Notes: generated from the letters alone by a model not told the origin. DNA of 64,000 bases from Bacillus sp. S3 (GCF_005154805.1 NZ_CP039727.1:3345501-3409500); one strand, 5' to 3'. Positions 44,628 through 53,806 are shown, numbered from the stretch's first letter. A program made the numbers and translations.

Positions 44628-45542
44628 TTGAAAAAGGCATTTCGAGCACTGTTTGTTTTGTTGTTTTTCTGGCTATCTCTTGCTTTGTACTTTACTAACC
44701 GGTTGATGTATATGAAAAAGAAGGATGAGGATTTGATTTTACAACGGGAAAAGGAATCCGGCAGGTATAATCCCGATGAATTTGAATCACTGCCAAAGCG
44801 GGATGTTGATATTCCTTCCCCTTTTGGTTATATGATCAAGGCGGTTCTTGTCGAGCCGCATGTGACGAACCGCTATATCGTTATTTCTCACGGTGTGACG
44901 GAGACGAAGATTAATTCAATTAAATATGCGAACCTTTTCTTGGAGCGCGGGTTTAATGCCGTAATTTACGACCATCGCCGCCACGGGGAATCCGGCGGTA
45001 AAACGACTAGCTTCGGCCACTATGAAAAATTCGACTTAAAGACAGTCGTTGATTGGCTTAAAAAAGAAAAAGGACCTGAATTGGAACTGGGAATTCACGG
45101 GGAATCGATGGGCGCCGCTACGATGCTGCTATATGCCGGCCTCCTTGAGGACGGGGCTGATTTTTATATCGCCGACTGCCCTTTCTCTGATTTTAAGGAA
45201 CAGCTTGCCTATCTGATAAAAAAAGACTTCAAGCTAATCCCCGGACTTTTACTTCCGGTTGGCGATGCTCTTTTGCGCCTCCGGGACAAATATTCGATTC
45301 GAAATGTCTCGCCGATTTCTGTCATTGAAAATATTGAACATCCAGTCCTATTTATCCATAGCCGGAAAGATGATTTTATTTTGCCTTCGATGTCAAAGGA
45401 TTTATTTGAACAAAAAAAGGGTCCCAAAATGCTTTATATTGCTGAAAATGGCCGGCACGCCCAATCCTTTAATGAAAACCGCAGCGATTATGAACGGGTC
45501 ATTGACGAATTTTTGCAGAAATATGTTGAATTACCTAGTTAA
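44628..45542 (+). CDS. yqkD: Membrane-anchored alpha/beta hydrolase YqkD
   Basis: A 304-residue protein with an N-terminal transmembrane anchor (about 4-24) and an alpha/beta-hydrolase domain. The nucleophile elbow is HGESMGAATM (Ser near 158), Asp is in HSRKDDFI (about 252), His is in NGRHAQSF (about 282), and the oxyanion region is ISHGVTETK. The substrate is unknown. The start is TTG 44628 with CGGGAGG upstream. It is convergent with yqkB across a shared terminator. Confidence 0.87.
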   Translation: MKKAFRALFVLLFFWLSLALYFTNRLMYMKKKDEDLILQREKESGRYNPDEFESLPKRDVDIPSPFGYMIKAVLVEPHVTNRYIVISHGVTETKINSIKYANLFLERGFNAVIYDHRRHGESGGKTTSFGHYEKFDLKTVVDWLKKEKGPELELGIHGESMGAATMLLYAGLLEDGADFYIADCPFSDFKEQLAYLIKKDFKLIPGLLLPVGDALLRLRDKYSIRNVSPISVIENIEHPVLFIHSRKDDFILPSMSKDLFEQKKGPKMLYIAENGRHAQSFNENRSDYERVIDEFLQKYVELPS

Positions 45543-45576
45543 AAAACAGACTGTCCATTGGATCAGTCTGTTTTTT
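45541..45576. terminator. Bidirectional terminator yqkD/yqkB
   Basis: 13-bp arms AAAAAACAGACTG/CAGTCTGTTTTTT with a 10-nt loop, overlapping the stop codons of both convergent genes. Confidence 0.85.
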
Positions 45577-45895
45577 CCTTAAGTATAAAGCTCATATGTC
45601 CATTTAATATTTGCTGTGGACTTTTTAATTGAAAGCAATTGGTGCTTTGCGAGAAATCGATCTTCATTTCTTCATCAAAGAAAACCATTTTTGAATTTTC
45701 TACGTACACGGTTTTGTCGTTTGTTTCAATAGCAATATCGGTTTTATCCAATTCTTGAACAAACCACAAGGCCACTACACCGTTTACGGCACAGCCGCAT
45801 CCATCGGTATCGTATTTTAATTTCAGATAGCCTTCTCGGCCTTCAACTCTCGCATTTATTTTTTCAGCTGCGGCTTCTGTAATGATAATTTCCAT
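45563..45895 (-). CDS. yqkB: HesB/IscA-like iron-sulfur family protein YqkB
   Basis: A 110-residue protein of the iron-sulfur biosynthesis (HesB-like) superfamily. It starts MEIIITEAAAEKINA, a typical HesB beginning, and has the Cys-rich LKYDTDGCGCAVNG motif near residue 35; the last CGC of canonical A-type carriers is absent, as is usual in YqkB. A role in binding or transferring Fe-S clusters is inferred from the fold. ATG 45895 has GGGGAG at 9 nt. Confidence 0.83.
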   Translation of the reverse strand: MEIIITEAAAEKINARVEGREGYLKLKYDTDGCGCAVNGVVALWFVQELDKTDIAIETNDKTVYVENSKMVFFDEEMKIDFSQSTNCFQLKSPQQILNGHMSFILKEKTD

Positions 45896-46043
45896 GTTCA
45901 AAGCTCCCCTCACTAGGCATATGATGATTGTAGCACAGTTTTTTTAGGACGCTTATTTTTTTGCTTGCAGCCTTTTGTTTGCATTTTCCTGTAATTCCAG
46001 TTAATCTCAAAGTTAATCCGAACAATTTTAAAGGGGTGCTTTT

Positions 46044-46247
46044 ATGTCAAAGGTTCAAATCAAAGTAAATGATAATGGTTCACTTCGAATTTCCGGTGAT
46101 GTGGAATTATTAGATGGGGAAGGCAATGTATACACAACCAAACCATCGTTTTCTCTTTGCCGGTGTGGTCTGTCTAAAAATAAACCGTTTTGCGATGGCT
46201 CTCATAAAGGGAATTTTGAATCCCAGGTTCGCGTGCCAACAGAGTAG
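46044..46247 (+). CDS. CDGSH iron-sulfur domain protein
   Basis: A 67-residue protein with one complete CDGSH motif CRCGLSKNKPFCDGSH at about residues 39-54, giving 3Cys-1His ligation of a [2Fe-2S] cluster. It is soluble, without a membrane anchor. Such proteins are redox or cluster-transfer carriers. AAAGGGGTG precedes the ATG. It is a single gene with its own terminator. Confidence 0.9.
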   Translation: MSKVQIKVNDNGSLRISGDVELLDGEGNVYTTKPSFSLCRCGLSKNKPFCDGSHKGNFESQVRVPTE

Positions 46248-46257
46248 GAGTAAGAGA

Positions 46258-46286
46258 AGCGGCTTCCAATTGGGGCCGCTCTTTTA
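46258..46286 (+). terminator. Terminator after the CDGSH gene
   Basis: The stem AGCGGC/GCCGCT with a T-rich tail CTTTTATT, close to the convergent yqjX stop codon. Confidence 0.65.
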
Positions 46287-46619
46287 TTGATCGGCTATCC
46301 GGATATCAGCAATCGCATCAATCGAAATTCGGTGCACTTCTTCAAAGCGATCAACGACATGAAGCCTTTGCGTCAGTTCGTCCCAGTAATGGATTTTGCC
46401 GATTACGATTTCATAATTCCGATTCCGGTAATGGGTAATCGTGACAAACTGATTAAACTCAATCGCTTCAGATAGTGTCTCGTTCATGAGTTCCAGCTGC
46501 TGTTCATCCATTTCCCGTTTCTGTTCATAGCCATCTTCCTTTACCCAATCCCTGAGCAGTTTCACGTGCTCAGGAAGCATCATCGACGTCCATTTGATTC
46601 TCCCGCGGTCGCGAATCAT
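46284..46619 (-). CDS. yqjX: YolD-like protein YqjX
   Basis: A 111-residue YolD-family protein starting MIRDRGRIKWTSMMLPEHV, the family signature. It ends in a small beta-rich domain. YolD-like genes regularly follow UvrX/PolY2-type Y-family polymerases and are thought to assist them; here it starts 21 nt after yqjW on the same strand, in the same LexA-box-controlled unit. Confidence 0.88.
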   Translation of the reverse strand: MIRDRGRIKWTSMMLPEHVKLLRDWVKEDGYEQKREMDEQQLELMNETLSEAIEFNQFVTITHYRNRNYEIVIGKIHYWDELTQRLHVVDRFEEVHRISIDAIADIRIADQ

Positions 46620-46640
46620 GCGTCTCTCCTTCTTTCTTCG

Positions 46641-47900
46641 TTACATTTTATGTCCGCCAACGAGTGTTGCCCGGTGTTTAGCAGTTCCGGCAGCTGTATA
46701 AGATACAGCGCGCAATAGGGAACCTGAGCCGAAGCGTTTGCGGACAGCATCTACTACATAACCAAGCTCCCGCCTCTTATAAGCCCCCATGTCAAATAGA
46801 TCGAGCTGCAGCTCATGGTCATCAACAATATTACTGATGGCAATCGAAATCTGCCGCACTGTTTTTCCAGAATAATGTTCATGAAACAATTCAAGGCAGA
46901 CGTGGTAAAGCTCCATCGTCACATTTGTTGGCTGCTGGATGGTTCTGGAACGGTGAAAGCCGCCGCCAAATTCATCTTGACTGTAACCAACCCCAAGACT
47001 AATAGTTCTTCCAGCCTTACGATGTGTCCGCGCTCTTCGGGCGACTTCCTCACACATTTCTAAAATAACCGTCTTAATTTCTGCTTCTTCTTTATAGTCC
47101 CTTAAGAGAATTTGGCTTTTTCCAAAGCTGATTTGTCCTTGGATAATTGGCGCCCCTAGGTCAGAAAGGTCCACTCCCCAGGCATGGTAATAAAGCTGAT
47201 TTCCCATAATGCCGAATTTCTTTTCCAGCGTTTCTAAATCGTAGCGGGCCAGCTGACCAACAGTGAAAATACCCATGCCATTTAATGTTTTTTCAACGCG
47301 CCTGCCAATTCCCCACATTTCCCTGAGCGGAGACACGTTCCAAAGCTTTGTCCCGACATCTTCATACGTCCACTCAGCTACTCCTTTTTTCTTGGCATCC
47401 AGATCAAGGCAAAGCTTTGAGAGTAACATGTTAGGGCCAATACCAACGGCACATGGCAGCTGAAACTCCCGCTCAATATCATCTCTTATTTTTTGGGCAA
47501 TCGTGTGGGCATCGCCCCACAGATGCAGAGCACCATCCACTTTTATAAAGCTTTCATCAACGCTGTATGTGTGAATGGCTTCTTTTGGTACATAGCGGTT
47601 AAACACACGGGAAATTTCTGTTGCAATCCGTAAATAGGTTGCCATTTTAGGCTCCTCTATTCGAATACGCGGATCTTTGGGAATCTCAAACAAGCGGGAG
47701 CCTGTTTTGATGCCAAATTCCTTTTTTAGCCGTGGTGAAGCTGCGAGCACGACGCTTCCTTGCCGCTCCTTGTTGCCGGCCACCGCCAAATAGCAAGTTA
47801 AAGGATCAAGGCCTTCTATGACAGCAGCACAGCTTGCATAGAAGCTCTTCATGTCCACGCATAAAATTTTATTTTTCGGTAATGCGCTATAATCGACCAT
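46641..47900 (-). CDS. yqjW: Y-family DNA polymerase YqjW (PolY2/UvrX type)
   Basis: A 419-residue lesion-bypass polymerase. Palm motifs are CVDMKSFYASCAAV (about 15) and the catalytic pair YSVDESFIKV (about 107). A helix-hairpin-helix segment (MWGIGRRVEKTLNGMGI, about 180) and the little-finger domain follow, and LQLDLFD near residue 377 is a beta-clamp-binding motif. ATG 47900 (MVDYSALPKNKIL) has GGGGGGGAAAA upstream. Two LexA-box-like sites precede it. It performs error-prone synthesis under SOS. Confidence 0.92.
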   Translation of the reverse strand: MVDYSALPKNKILCVDMKSFYASCAAVIEGLDPLTCYLAVAGNKERQGSVVLAASPRLKKEFGIKTGSRLFEIPKDPRIRIEEPKMATYLRIATEISRVFNRYVPKEAIHTYSVDESFIKVDGALHLWGDAHTIAQKIRDDIEREFQLPCAVGIGPNMLLSKLCLDLDAKKKGVAEWTYEDVGTKLWNVSPLREMWGIGRRVEKTLNGMGIFTVGQLARYDLETLEKKFGIMGNQLYYHAWGVDLSDLGAPIIQGQISFGKSQILLRDYKEEAEIKTVILEMCEEVARRARTHRKAGRTISLGVGYSQDEFGGGFHRSRTIQQPTNVTMELYHVCLELFHEHYSGKTVRQISIAISNIVDDHELQLDLFDMGAYKRRELGYVVDAVRKRFGSGSLLRAVSYTAAGTAKHRATLVGGHKM

Positions 47901-47925
47901 GACTTTTCCCCCCCAACTCAAATAT

Positions 47926-47939
47926 CGAACATTCGTTCT
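47926..47939. promoter_or_regulatory. LexA (SOS) box, proximal
   Basis: CGAACATTCGTTCT contains GAAC-N4-GTTC, the core of the Bacillus LexA/DinR operator, 26 nt upstream of the yqjW start. Confidence 0.8.
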
Positions 47940-47963
47940 TTATTATCATATTCATATTTTAAG

Positions 47964-47977
47964 CGAATATGCGTTCG
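47964..47977. promoter_or_regulatory. LexA-like box, distal
   Basis: CGAATATGCGTTCG matches CGAAY-N4-GTTCG with one departure from the GAAC half-site. It lies 38 bp from the proximal site, in the region between yqjW and yqzH. Confidence 0.65.
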
Positions 47978-48045
47978 TATTCAATGGAATTTTCTTGCAG
48001 GATTTCGATTGGAGAAAACGATATAATGATTGATGAGGTGTGTCG

Positions 48046-48237
48046 ATGGAGAAAAAGCTTGTGGTAAAAATGATTAAGAACTGCTTTAGACAGTACTATG
48101 AGGGTGATTCCGTGCCGATTGGCGATAGTGATTTAGAAAAACTGACTGGGCGGATTTTTCAAGTAAAAGAGGAAGATCCAACTGCGGATTTATTTGAGAT
48201 AGTAAATGATGCCGTGTATGAATTTTTGGCAGACTAA
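48046..48237 (+). CDS. yqzH: YqzH family protein
   Basis: A 63-residue acidic, helical protein starting MEKKLVVKMIKNCFRQYY and ending AVYEFLAD. It is divergent from yqjW, as in B. subtilis, and shares the LexA-box-containing interval. There is no recognisable catalytic motif; the function is unknown. ATG 48046 has GAGGTG upstream. Confidence 0.8.
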   Translation: MEKKLVVKMIKNCFRQYYEGDSVPIGDSDLEKLTGRIFQVKEEDPTADLFEIVNDAVYEFLAD

Positions 48238-48252
48238 CTGCCATATTGTAGG

Positions 48253-48301
48253 TTCATGAGGACAAAAATCGTGCCGCAAGCTTGGTTTCAGTCCTCATGA
48301 A
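48253..48301. repeat. 11-bp inverted repeat between yqzH and the SNF2 gene
   Basis: TTCATGAGGAC and GTCCTCATGAA flank a 27-nt loop that itself contains the palindrome CAAGCTTG. It lies between two convergent genes and is followed by TGCTTTTTAA; it may be a bidirectional terminator, although the loop is unusually long. Confidence 0.6.
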
Positions 48302-48307
48302 TGCTTT

Positions 48308-51300
48308 TTAAGTCAGTATTTCCCGGATATCCTCTTCCGTAAGACTAGAAGTCCCACGCTCCTCGGAATCGATCATTTCTTCAATCAGGTTTCTCTTTTT
48401 ATCCTGCAGTTCGCTGATTTTCTCTTCGATGGTGCCGCGAGTAATGAGCTTGATGACTTGGACGACATTTTTTTGACCGATGCGGTGTGCCCGGTCAGCG
48501 GCCTGCTCCTCAACGGCGGGATTCCACCAGAGGTCATATAAGATGACCGTATCCGCTCCCGTCAAATTAAGTCCAGTCCCTCCTGCCTTCAAAGAAATTA
48601 AAAAGAAATCACGTTCCCCTTCATTAAAACGATTGCAGATTTTCAATCGTTCTTCAGCTGGAGTTCCCCCATCCAGATAGAAAAAGGGAAGCCCTTTCAA
48701 CGCTAAACTTCTCCCGATCAGCTCAAGCATTTTTGTAAACTGAGAGAAAATTAACACTCTGCGTCCAGACATCCTAGACTCCTCTGCAATCCTAAGCAGC
48801 ATTTCAAATTTCGCAGAGCCGCCTTGATACCCATCCACAAACAATGCCGGATGGCAGCAAATCTGCCGTAAGCGAGTCAAACCAGCGAGAATTTTTATCC
48901 GATTTTTCCGAATCGTATCTTTATCGAGATGCTTCAACGTATCCTCCCTGAGCTTTGCCAGATAAGCGGCATATAGTTTCTTTTGTTCAGGAAGCAACTC
49001 TGCTGTCTCGATGAACTCTAATTTTTCCGGAAGTTCGGAGGCCACATCCTCCTTCATTCTGCGCAGCAAAAAGGGGCGGGCTCTACGGGCGATTTTCTTC
49101 CGTGTTAGATTGCTAAATTCCTTTAACCCCCTAAATAATTCAGGAAACACCACGTGAAAAATAGACCACAGTTCTTCTGAAGAATTCTCTATCGGCGTGC
49201 CGGTAAGGGCAAAGCGGTGAGCGGCTTGCAATCTTTTTACAGCCCTGGCGGTTTGGGTCACTGGGTTCTTAAAAGCTTGGGCCTCATCGAAAAATACAGC
49301 ATGAAAGGTTTGTTTCTGATACCATTTAATATCCCGACGCAACAACGGATAGGAGGTGATCATCACATCTATTTCCACTGCCTCTCCCCGAATCCGTTGC
49401 CGCTCCGCTTGATTGCCATCCACAACAACCGCCTCAATCTCCGGTGCAAATTTCATCAGTTCACTTAGCCAGTTATAGGATAAGGAGGACGGGCAAACAA
49501 CTAGAACCGGCTGCTTCTTTTCCCGAATCACAGCTAACTCTGATAAAATAAATGCAATACTTTGCAGCGTTTTACCAAGACCCATATCATCGGCAAGAAT
49601 ACCGCCAAACCCGTAATAGGCAAGTGTCTTTATCCATCGGAAACCTCGTTTTTGATAATCACGCAAAACCGAATCGAGACTCACTGGCACCTCGAAATGC
49701 AAATGCTCGGGATGGCGGAGATGATCAAGAAATTGACGGAATGAATCCTCTACGATGAGTACTTGACTATCATCAACTGAATCGAGCAGAGGAAGCCCTT
49801 GCATAATCGAGACCACCAAGCTGTCTTCCTGCTCTTTCTTTTGTGCAGGAATCGTCTGTAAGAACCGCTGGATGTCCTGAAACTCTCTTGATTCTAATGA
49901 AAGAAGCGCACCGTTTCGAAGACGATAATATTTTCTTTTCTCCTCAAGCGCCCGCAGAACTTCTTTAATTTGCTGTCCCGAAACTCCATCCAGCTCAAAT
50001 TTAAATTCCAGCCAGTTTGTTCGTTCTTTCTTCAACCTCACTCTTATTGACGGAGGGGCAGATTCGCGAAAAATCCGATTTCGTACGGCTGTCGTCGCAT
50101 AAATTTGCACCAATTTTTGAAGCTTCGGGACAACATGATAAAGAAATTCATATTCCAACCCTTCATTGTGCAAAAAATAACCGCCTTCAGTCTTTGAAAA
50201 GGAACTTTCCTCCATCCATTGCAGAATTTTGTTCTCCTTCTCTTCATCCCTGATAATCCTTGAACCGGCAAAAATGCTCCTGTCCTCCAATGGATTGACG
50301 ATAATATTATCGTAGTGAAATTCCAGACCGGCAAGCAGACGATTTTTAACCCGATCCAAGTACAATTTGGCAACAAGAGGTGTTTTCATAAATTCTCTTG
50401 CAAGAGCCTGCGATAATTGAACATGACCTAATTTTTTTAAACCCGGAATTACTTTTTCAAAAAAGTGTTTTAATTGCTCTGAAGGAATGGATATTTGATT
50501 CGCCCCTGAAGCATTCAGCATCTGTTTAAGATCCGCCAGCCGCTGGCAATCCTCGGTTTTCATTCTGATAATTTTTCCGGCTGATACAACCGATGCATAT
50601 GAATCTAATATAATCATACGGGACAACCCTTTGACCTTTAACAAATAGTTATTGCCTTCAGCTTCTGTAAAGTCAAACTGCAAAGGAGGCAGTTCTTCCG
50701 TTACGGTGAAACCGTCAAAAATATCGCCATCGTATTCTATCCTCACCCTAGGAGCCCTGGCAAGCAAGGGCTCGAGATGTTTCCAAGAAGACGGAGGAAT
50801 CAGGAGCAGTTCCTTACTAGCAGGTATGTTCGATTGCGTGTTCTGATTATCCTGAACGATTTGGATGAGATGTTGAATCACGGCATCCGCATCTTTTTGG
50901 AAACAGTGGAGGCTCGGATTATACAACAGCGGGCTTGGATGACCCTCTGTTACACTTCCAAGGAAGCTCCTAATATTTTCCACCTTTGTTTGTCCGATCA
51001 TCAGCTCCATCCCAAACATGTGGAATCCCTCTTCTATCATAATTGGTTTACAGACAAATACGGCATCAAGCACTTTTCTATTTTCAAAGTGAAGCTGATG
51101 GCCGCTTGAGCGTTTTGGCTGATGATTGAAAATGTTCAGCAAACCTGCAGCCAGATTTGAGTCGTTAGTTATCGGTTCTGTGGTAAATCCGGGCGGTGTG
51201 GTTCCGTTACGTTGAAAATCGTCAATTGCGAGTAGAACAGCGGCAATATGCTGACAATCCTTTTGAAAAGAAGCAAGCTTAGGGCAGCTGCACCTTGACT

Positions 51301-51490
51301 GAAATCCATTTTCTTCTTTCCTTTCAATCACAACATGGAAATCTTCCGTTCCCACTACCGTTGCTTTACACAAGTCAGAATCATAATGTTCGAATGTTAC
51401 TTTATTCGCACGGTAAAATGCCTCCCCTTGTTTGAAGGAGACAGTCCCGCATAATTCCTTAATCATCTTTTGAGTTAATCTGAAATTCAA
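48308..51490 (-). CDS. SWIM-domain SNF2-family helicase
   Basis: A 1060-residue ATPase. A SWIM zinc motif lies near residues 67-85 (CSCPKLASFQKDCQH). A beta-rich bacterial SNF2-associated region is at about 140-560. The SNF2 ATPase follows with Walker A ADDMGLGKT near 635 and DEAQ near 731. The helicase C lobe runs at about 880-1030 with FSQFTKML, GGTGLNL and DRAHRIGQKN. It should move along DNA and remodel protein-DNA complexes or act with RNA polymerase; its partner is unknown. It does not occur at this place in B. subtilis. A frame with a single start at 51490. Confidence 0.93.
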   Translation of the reverse strand: MNFRLTQKMIKELCGTVSFKQGEAFYRANKVTFEHYDSDLCKATVVGTEDFHVVIERKEENGFQSRCSCPKLASFQKDCQHIAAVLLAIDDFQRNGTTPPGFTTEPITNDSNLAAGLLNIFNHQPKRSSGHQLHFENRKVLDAVFVCKPIMIEEGFHMFGMELMIGQTKVENIRSFLGSVTEGHPSPLLYNPSLHCFQKDADAVIQHLIQIVQDNQNTQSNIPASKELLLIPPSSWKHLEPLLARAPRVRIEYDGDIFDGFTVTEELPPLQFDFTEAEGNNYLLKVKGLSRMIILDSYASVVSAGKIIRMKTEDCQRLADLKQMLNASGANQISIPSEQLKHFFEKVIPGLKKLGHVQLSQALAREFMKTPLVAKLYLDRVKNRLLAGLEFHYDNIIVNPLEDRSIFAGSRIIRDEEKENKILQWMEESSFSKTEGGYFLHNEGLEYEFLYHVVPKLQKLVQIYATTAVRNRIFRESAPPSIRVRLKKERTNWLEFKFELDGVSGQQIKEVLRALEEKRKYYRLRNGALLSLESREFQDIQRFLQTIPAQKKEQEDSLVVSIMQGLPLLDSVDDSQVLIVEDSFRQFLDHLRHPEHLHFEVPVSLDSVLRDYQKRGFRWIKTLAYYGFGGILADDMGLGKTLQSIAFILSELAVIREKKQPVLVVCPSSLSYNWLSELMKFAPEIEAVVVDGNQAERQRIRGEAVEIDVMITSYPLLRRDIKWYQKQTFHAVFFDEAQAFKNPVTQTARAVKRLQAAHRFALTGTPIENSSEELWSIFHVVFPELFRGLKEFSNLTRKKIARRARPFLLRRMKEDVASELPEKLEFIETAELLPEQKKLYAAYLAKLREDTLKHLDKDTIRKNRIKILAGLTRLRQICCHPALFVDGYQGGSAKFEMLLRIAEESRMSGRRVLIFSQFTKMLELIGRSLALKGLPFFYLDGGTPAEERLKICNRFNEGERDFFLISLKAGGTGLNLTGADTVILYDLWWNPAVEEQAADRAHRIGQKNVVQVIKLITRGTIEEKISELQDKKRNLIEEMIDSEERGTSSLTEEDIREILT

Positions 51491-51566
51491 ATAACTGACT
51501 CCTTTCCGAAGATGTTATCTACAACACAAAAAGCTGCCCCCAAATGACTCAAGACAGCCTTTCCAT

Positions 51567-52364
51567 CTACTTTGAATTTAGCATTCGTTTCCCAATACGC
51601 TCAAACATCCGGGGAAAAAGAACGTACAGTGCGCTCCCCATGTTCATCCAGCGCGGCAGATTGACCTCCCTAGTCCTGGTCAGCATGCTTTCGACAACTT
51701 TCCGAGCGACAAATTCGGGCTGGAGCATGAACCGCTGCACATTTTTTACGTACGTGCCTCCTTCATCGGCAATCGTAAAAAAGTTGGTGGCAATCGGTCC
51801 AGGGTTCACGGTTGTCACTTGGACATTATAATCACCAATTTCCATTCTTAGGGCATTCGAATACCCAAGAACGGCATGTTTGGTAGCTGAATAGACACTT
51901 GATTTTGGCGTAGCAATTTTCCCTGCCTGCGAAGCAATATTAATAATATGGCCAAATCGCCGAGCGCGCATCTTTGGCAAGACCATGCTAGTACATGCCA
52001 TCAGCCCGACCACATTGACATCAAACATCCCTTTGATTTCGTCTAAAGTGGCCTCGTGGGCTTCACGAAATACTCCAAAGCCGGCATTATTCACCAGTAT
52101 ATCAATGTCTCCGATTGATTCAAATATCCTGCGAAAAACAATCTGAACCTGATCTGTGTCAGACACATCAAGTCGAAAAAAGTCCACTTTCACCTGATAC
52201 TTCTGCTGCAATTCGGTTTGCAGCTGCTCAAGTTTATCAAAGCTTCGTGCCAGCAGGACAAGATTGGCACCGCTCGCCGCACAAAGCTTAGCAATTTCCG
52301 CACCGATTCCACCAGATGCACCAGTAATCACAATATTTTTACCTTTTAACTGCTCCCTAACCAT
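51567..52364 (-). CDS. yqjQ: Short-chain dehydrogenase/reductase YqjQ
   Basis: A 265-residue classical SDR. The NAD(P)-binding motif is ITGASGGIG near residue 14, NNAGFG near 92, the catalytic Ser is in INIASQAGK, and YSATK is the Tyr/Lys pair near 160. The substrate is unknown. GAGGTG precedes the ATG pair 52367/52364. It lies downstream of yqjP on the same strand. Confidence 0.9.
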   Translation of the reverse strand: MVREQLKGKNIVITGASGGIGAEIAKLCAASGANLVLLARSFDKLEQLQTELQQKYQVKVDFFRLDVSDTDQVQIVFRRIFESIGDIDILVNNAGFGVFREAHEATLDEIKGMFDVNVVGLMACTSMVLPKMRARRFGHIINIASQAGKIATPKSSVYSATKHAVLGYSNALRMEIGDYNVQVTTVNPGPIATNFFTIADEGGTYVKNVQRFMLQPEFVARKVVESMLTRTREVNLPRWMNMGSALYVLFPRMFERIGKRMLNSK

Positions 52365-52396
52365 CATAACACCTCATCAGAGTTGGCCCCGTACAA

Positions 52397-53359
52397 CTAA
52401 TGTTTTGCTTCAAATTGGACGGGATGACTTTTACTACTACTAATTTCTCCGATAGAGGCCAAATAGTCAAGCTGGGCAACTGTTTCTGAAATGGTCAACA
52501 GCGGCTCACGCTGATAGACAGCAGGAAAAAGGCGCTTGCAGATTTCAAATACCGTAAGCCGTTCCTCTTTTAACCAGCGATTCACCGTCATCGCCCGCTC
52601 GTGCTGCCGTGAAAGTCTTTTTTCAATTAATTCCTCAAGCTGATAAACTTCCTCCCCATGTCCTGTGTAAACACACTTGATAGGATACAATAATAGTTTT
52701 CTCATTGAGTCGTTATGCTGCAGCTGCGGCTTCGGCCTTTCAGTTTCACCCGGTGCCGGCGGTTCAAGCAGTGGATTCGGTGAAATATGAGCTAGAATGA
52801 GATCGCCGCCAATTAAGATTCCGTCCTGTTCCCGGAAAAGCGCAATTTGACTTTGGGCATGACCTGGTGTTTCAATGACCTGCCACTCACTCAGCCCGGA
52901 AGGTCTCATTCCTTCAACAAGGGTCCCGGTTAATGAGCGATTACATGAATATTTTAGGTTTTTTCTTAGTTTAGAAAGTAAAGGGATATACTCCGCTGGC
53001 AGTCCGAACTCCTGAAATTTCTCCTTAAAAAAATCTTCTTGTATTTGAAAGAATTCTTCAGTTGGATGAATCCAGCGTTCATTTAAGGGATGACCATACA
53101 CCTCGACAGAATCCGGAAAAAAGTCGAGCATTCCCGAATGGTCAGGATGATGATGAGTAAGAACCACCTGCTCAATATCATCCGGTCTTAGATCCAATTC
53201 AGCCATCTGCGCTGCAAGTGAATCCCAGCATTCTTCCGTTTTCACTCCCGCATCAACAAGCGTTAACCGTTCCCCCTTAATCAAATAGGCATTTACATTG
53301 CCAACTGCAAATGGCGTTGGTAAGATTATTTTGGCAATTCCATCTTTCCATCCTGTCAT
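52397..53359 (-). CDS. yqjP: Metallo-beta-lactamase-fold hydrolase YqjP
   Basis: A 320-residue protein. The MBL motif LTHHHPDHSG lies near residue 65, further ligands are in TPGHAQSQIALF and TGHGEEV, and a C-terminal helical winged region (about 250-310) follows. ATG 53359 (MTGWKDGIAKIIL) is backed by GGGAG and gives the expected length; the frame open to 53422 is an unlikely extension. The substrate is unknown. Confidence 0.88.
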   Translation of the reverse strand: MTGWKDGIAKIILPTPFAVGNVNAYLIKGERLTLVDAGVKTEECWDSLAAQMAELDLRPDDIEQVVLTHHHPDHSGMLDFFPDSVEVYGHPLNERWIHPTEEFFQIQEDFFKEKFQEFGLPAEYIPLLSKLRKNLKYSCNRSLTGTLVEGMRPSGLSEWQVIETPGHAQSQIALFREQDGILIGGDLILAHISPNPLLEPPAPGETERPKPQLQHNDSMRKLLLYPIKCVYTGHGEEVYQLEELIEKRLSRQHERAMTVNRWLKEERLTVFEICKRLFPAVYQREPLLTISETVAQLDYLASIGEISSSKSHPVQFEAKH

Positions 53360-53516
53360 ATCAAAAACTCCCTTAGTATTATTGCTGCATAAAATAATTC
53401 TCCAAATGAATATTGTGAACATTGTTTAATACATTTAGTGTAGCGATTTTCACGCTAAATGTCATTATTTCTAGATAACTTTTTAGAAAAAATAAAAAAT
53501 TCGTAATATTTATCTC

Positions 53517-53546
53517 TTGACAGACAGGCTGCAATTCAAGGATAAT
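53517..53546 (+). promoter_or_regulatory. Sigma-A promoter of the proI T-box leader
   Basis: TTGACA and GATAAT are separated by 18 nt, about 25 nt upstream of the T-box stem I. Confidence 0.7.
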
Positions 53547-53569
53547 CACTAGTAAAATTTGATTCGTAA

Positions 53570-53806
53570 AAAGCGATGAGTAAGGCCAGTAAATGTGGTA
53601 TGGCGAAAGAGAGTGAAGTTCGACGGCTGAAAGACTTCACCGCCCTCTTGATCATTGAACCTACCTTATGAGCACTTAGGAAAACCTAACGGAATCCCAC
53701 GTTATCGGGAAAAAGAGTGAACCCTTTTGGAATCAAACAGGGTAAATGAAGGTGGTACCGCGGAAGCAAGACCTTTCGTCCTTTTTGGATGAAGGGTCTT
53801 TTTGTT
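53570..53806 (+). promoter_or_regulatory. Proline-specific T-box riboswitch
   Basis: The leader begins AAAAGCGATGAG (stem I base), has the T-box core AAGGTGGTACCGCGG at 53750-53763 and ends in a terminator hairpin (53770-53798, followed by TTTTTG). The likely specifier is CCT in GAACCTACC (about 53658-53667), a proline codon followed by a purine, which fits the downstream P5C reductase. Uncharged tRNA-Pro should favour the antiterminator. Confidence 0.92.
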
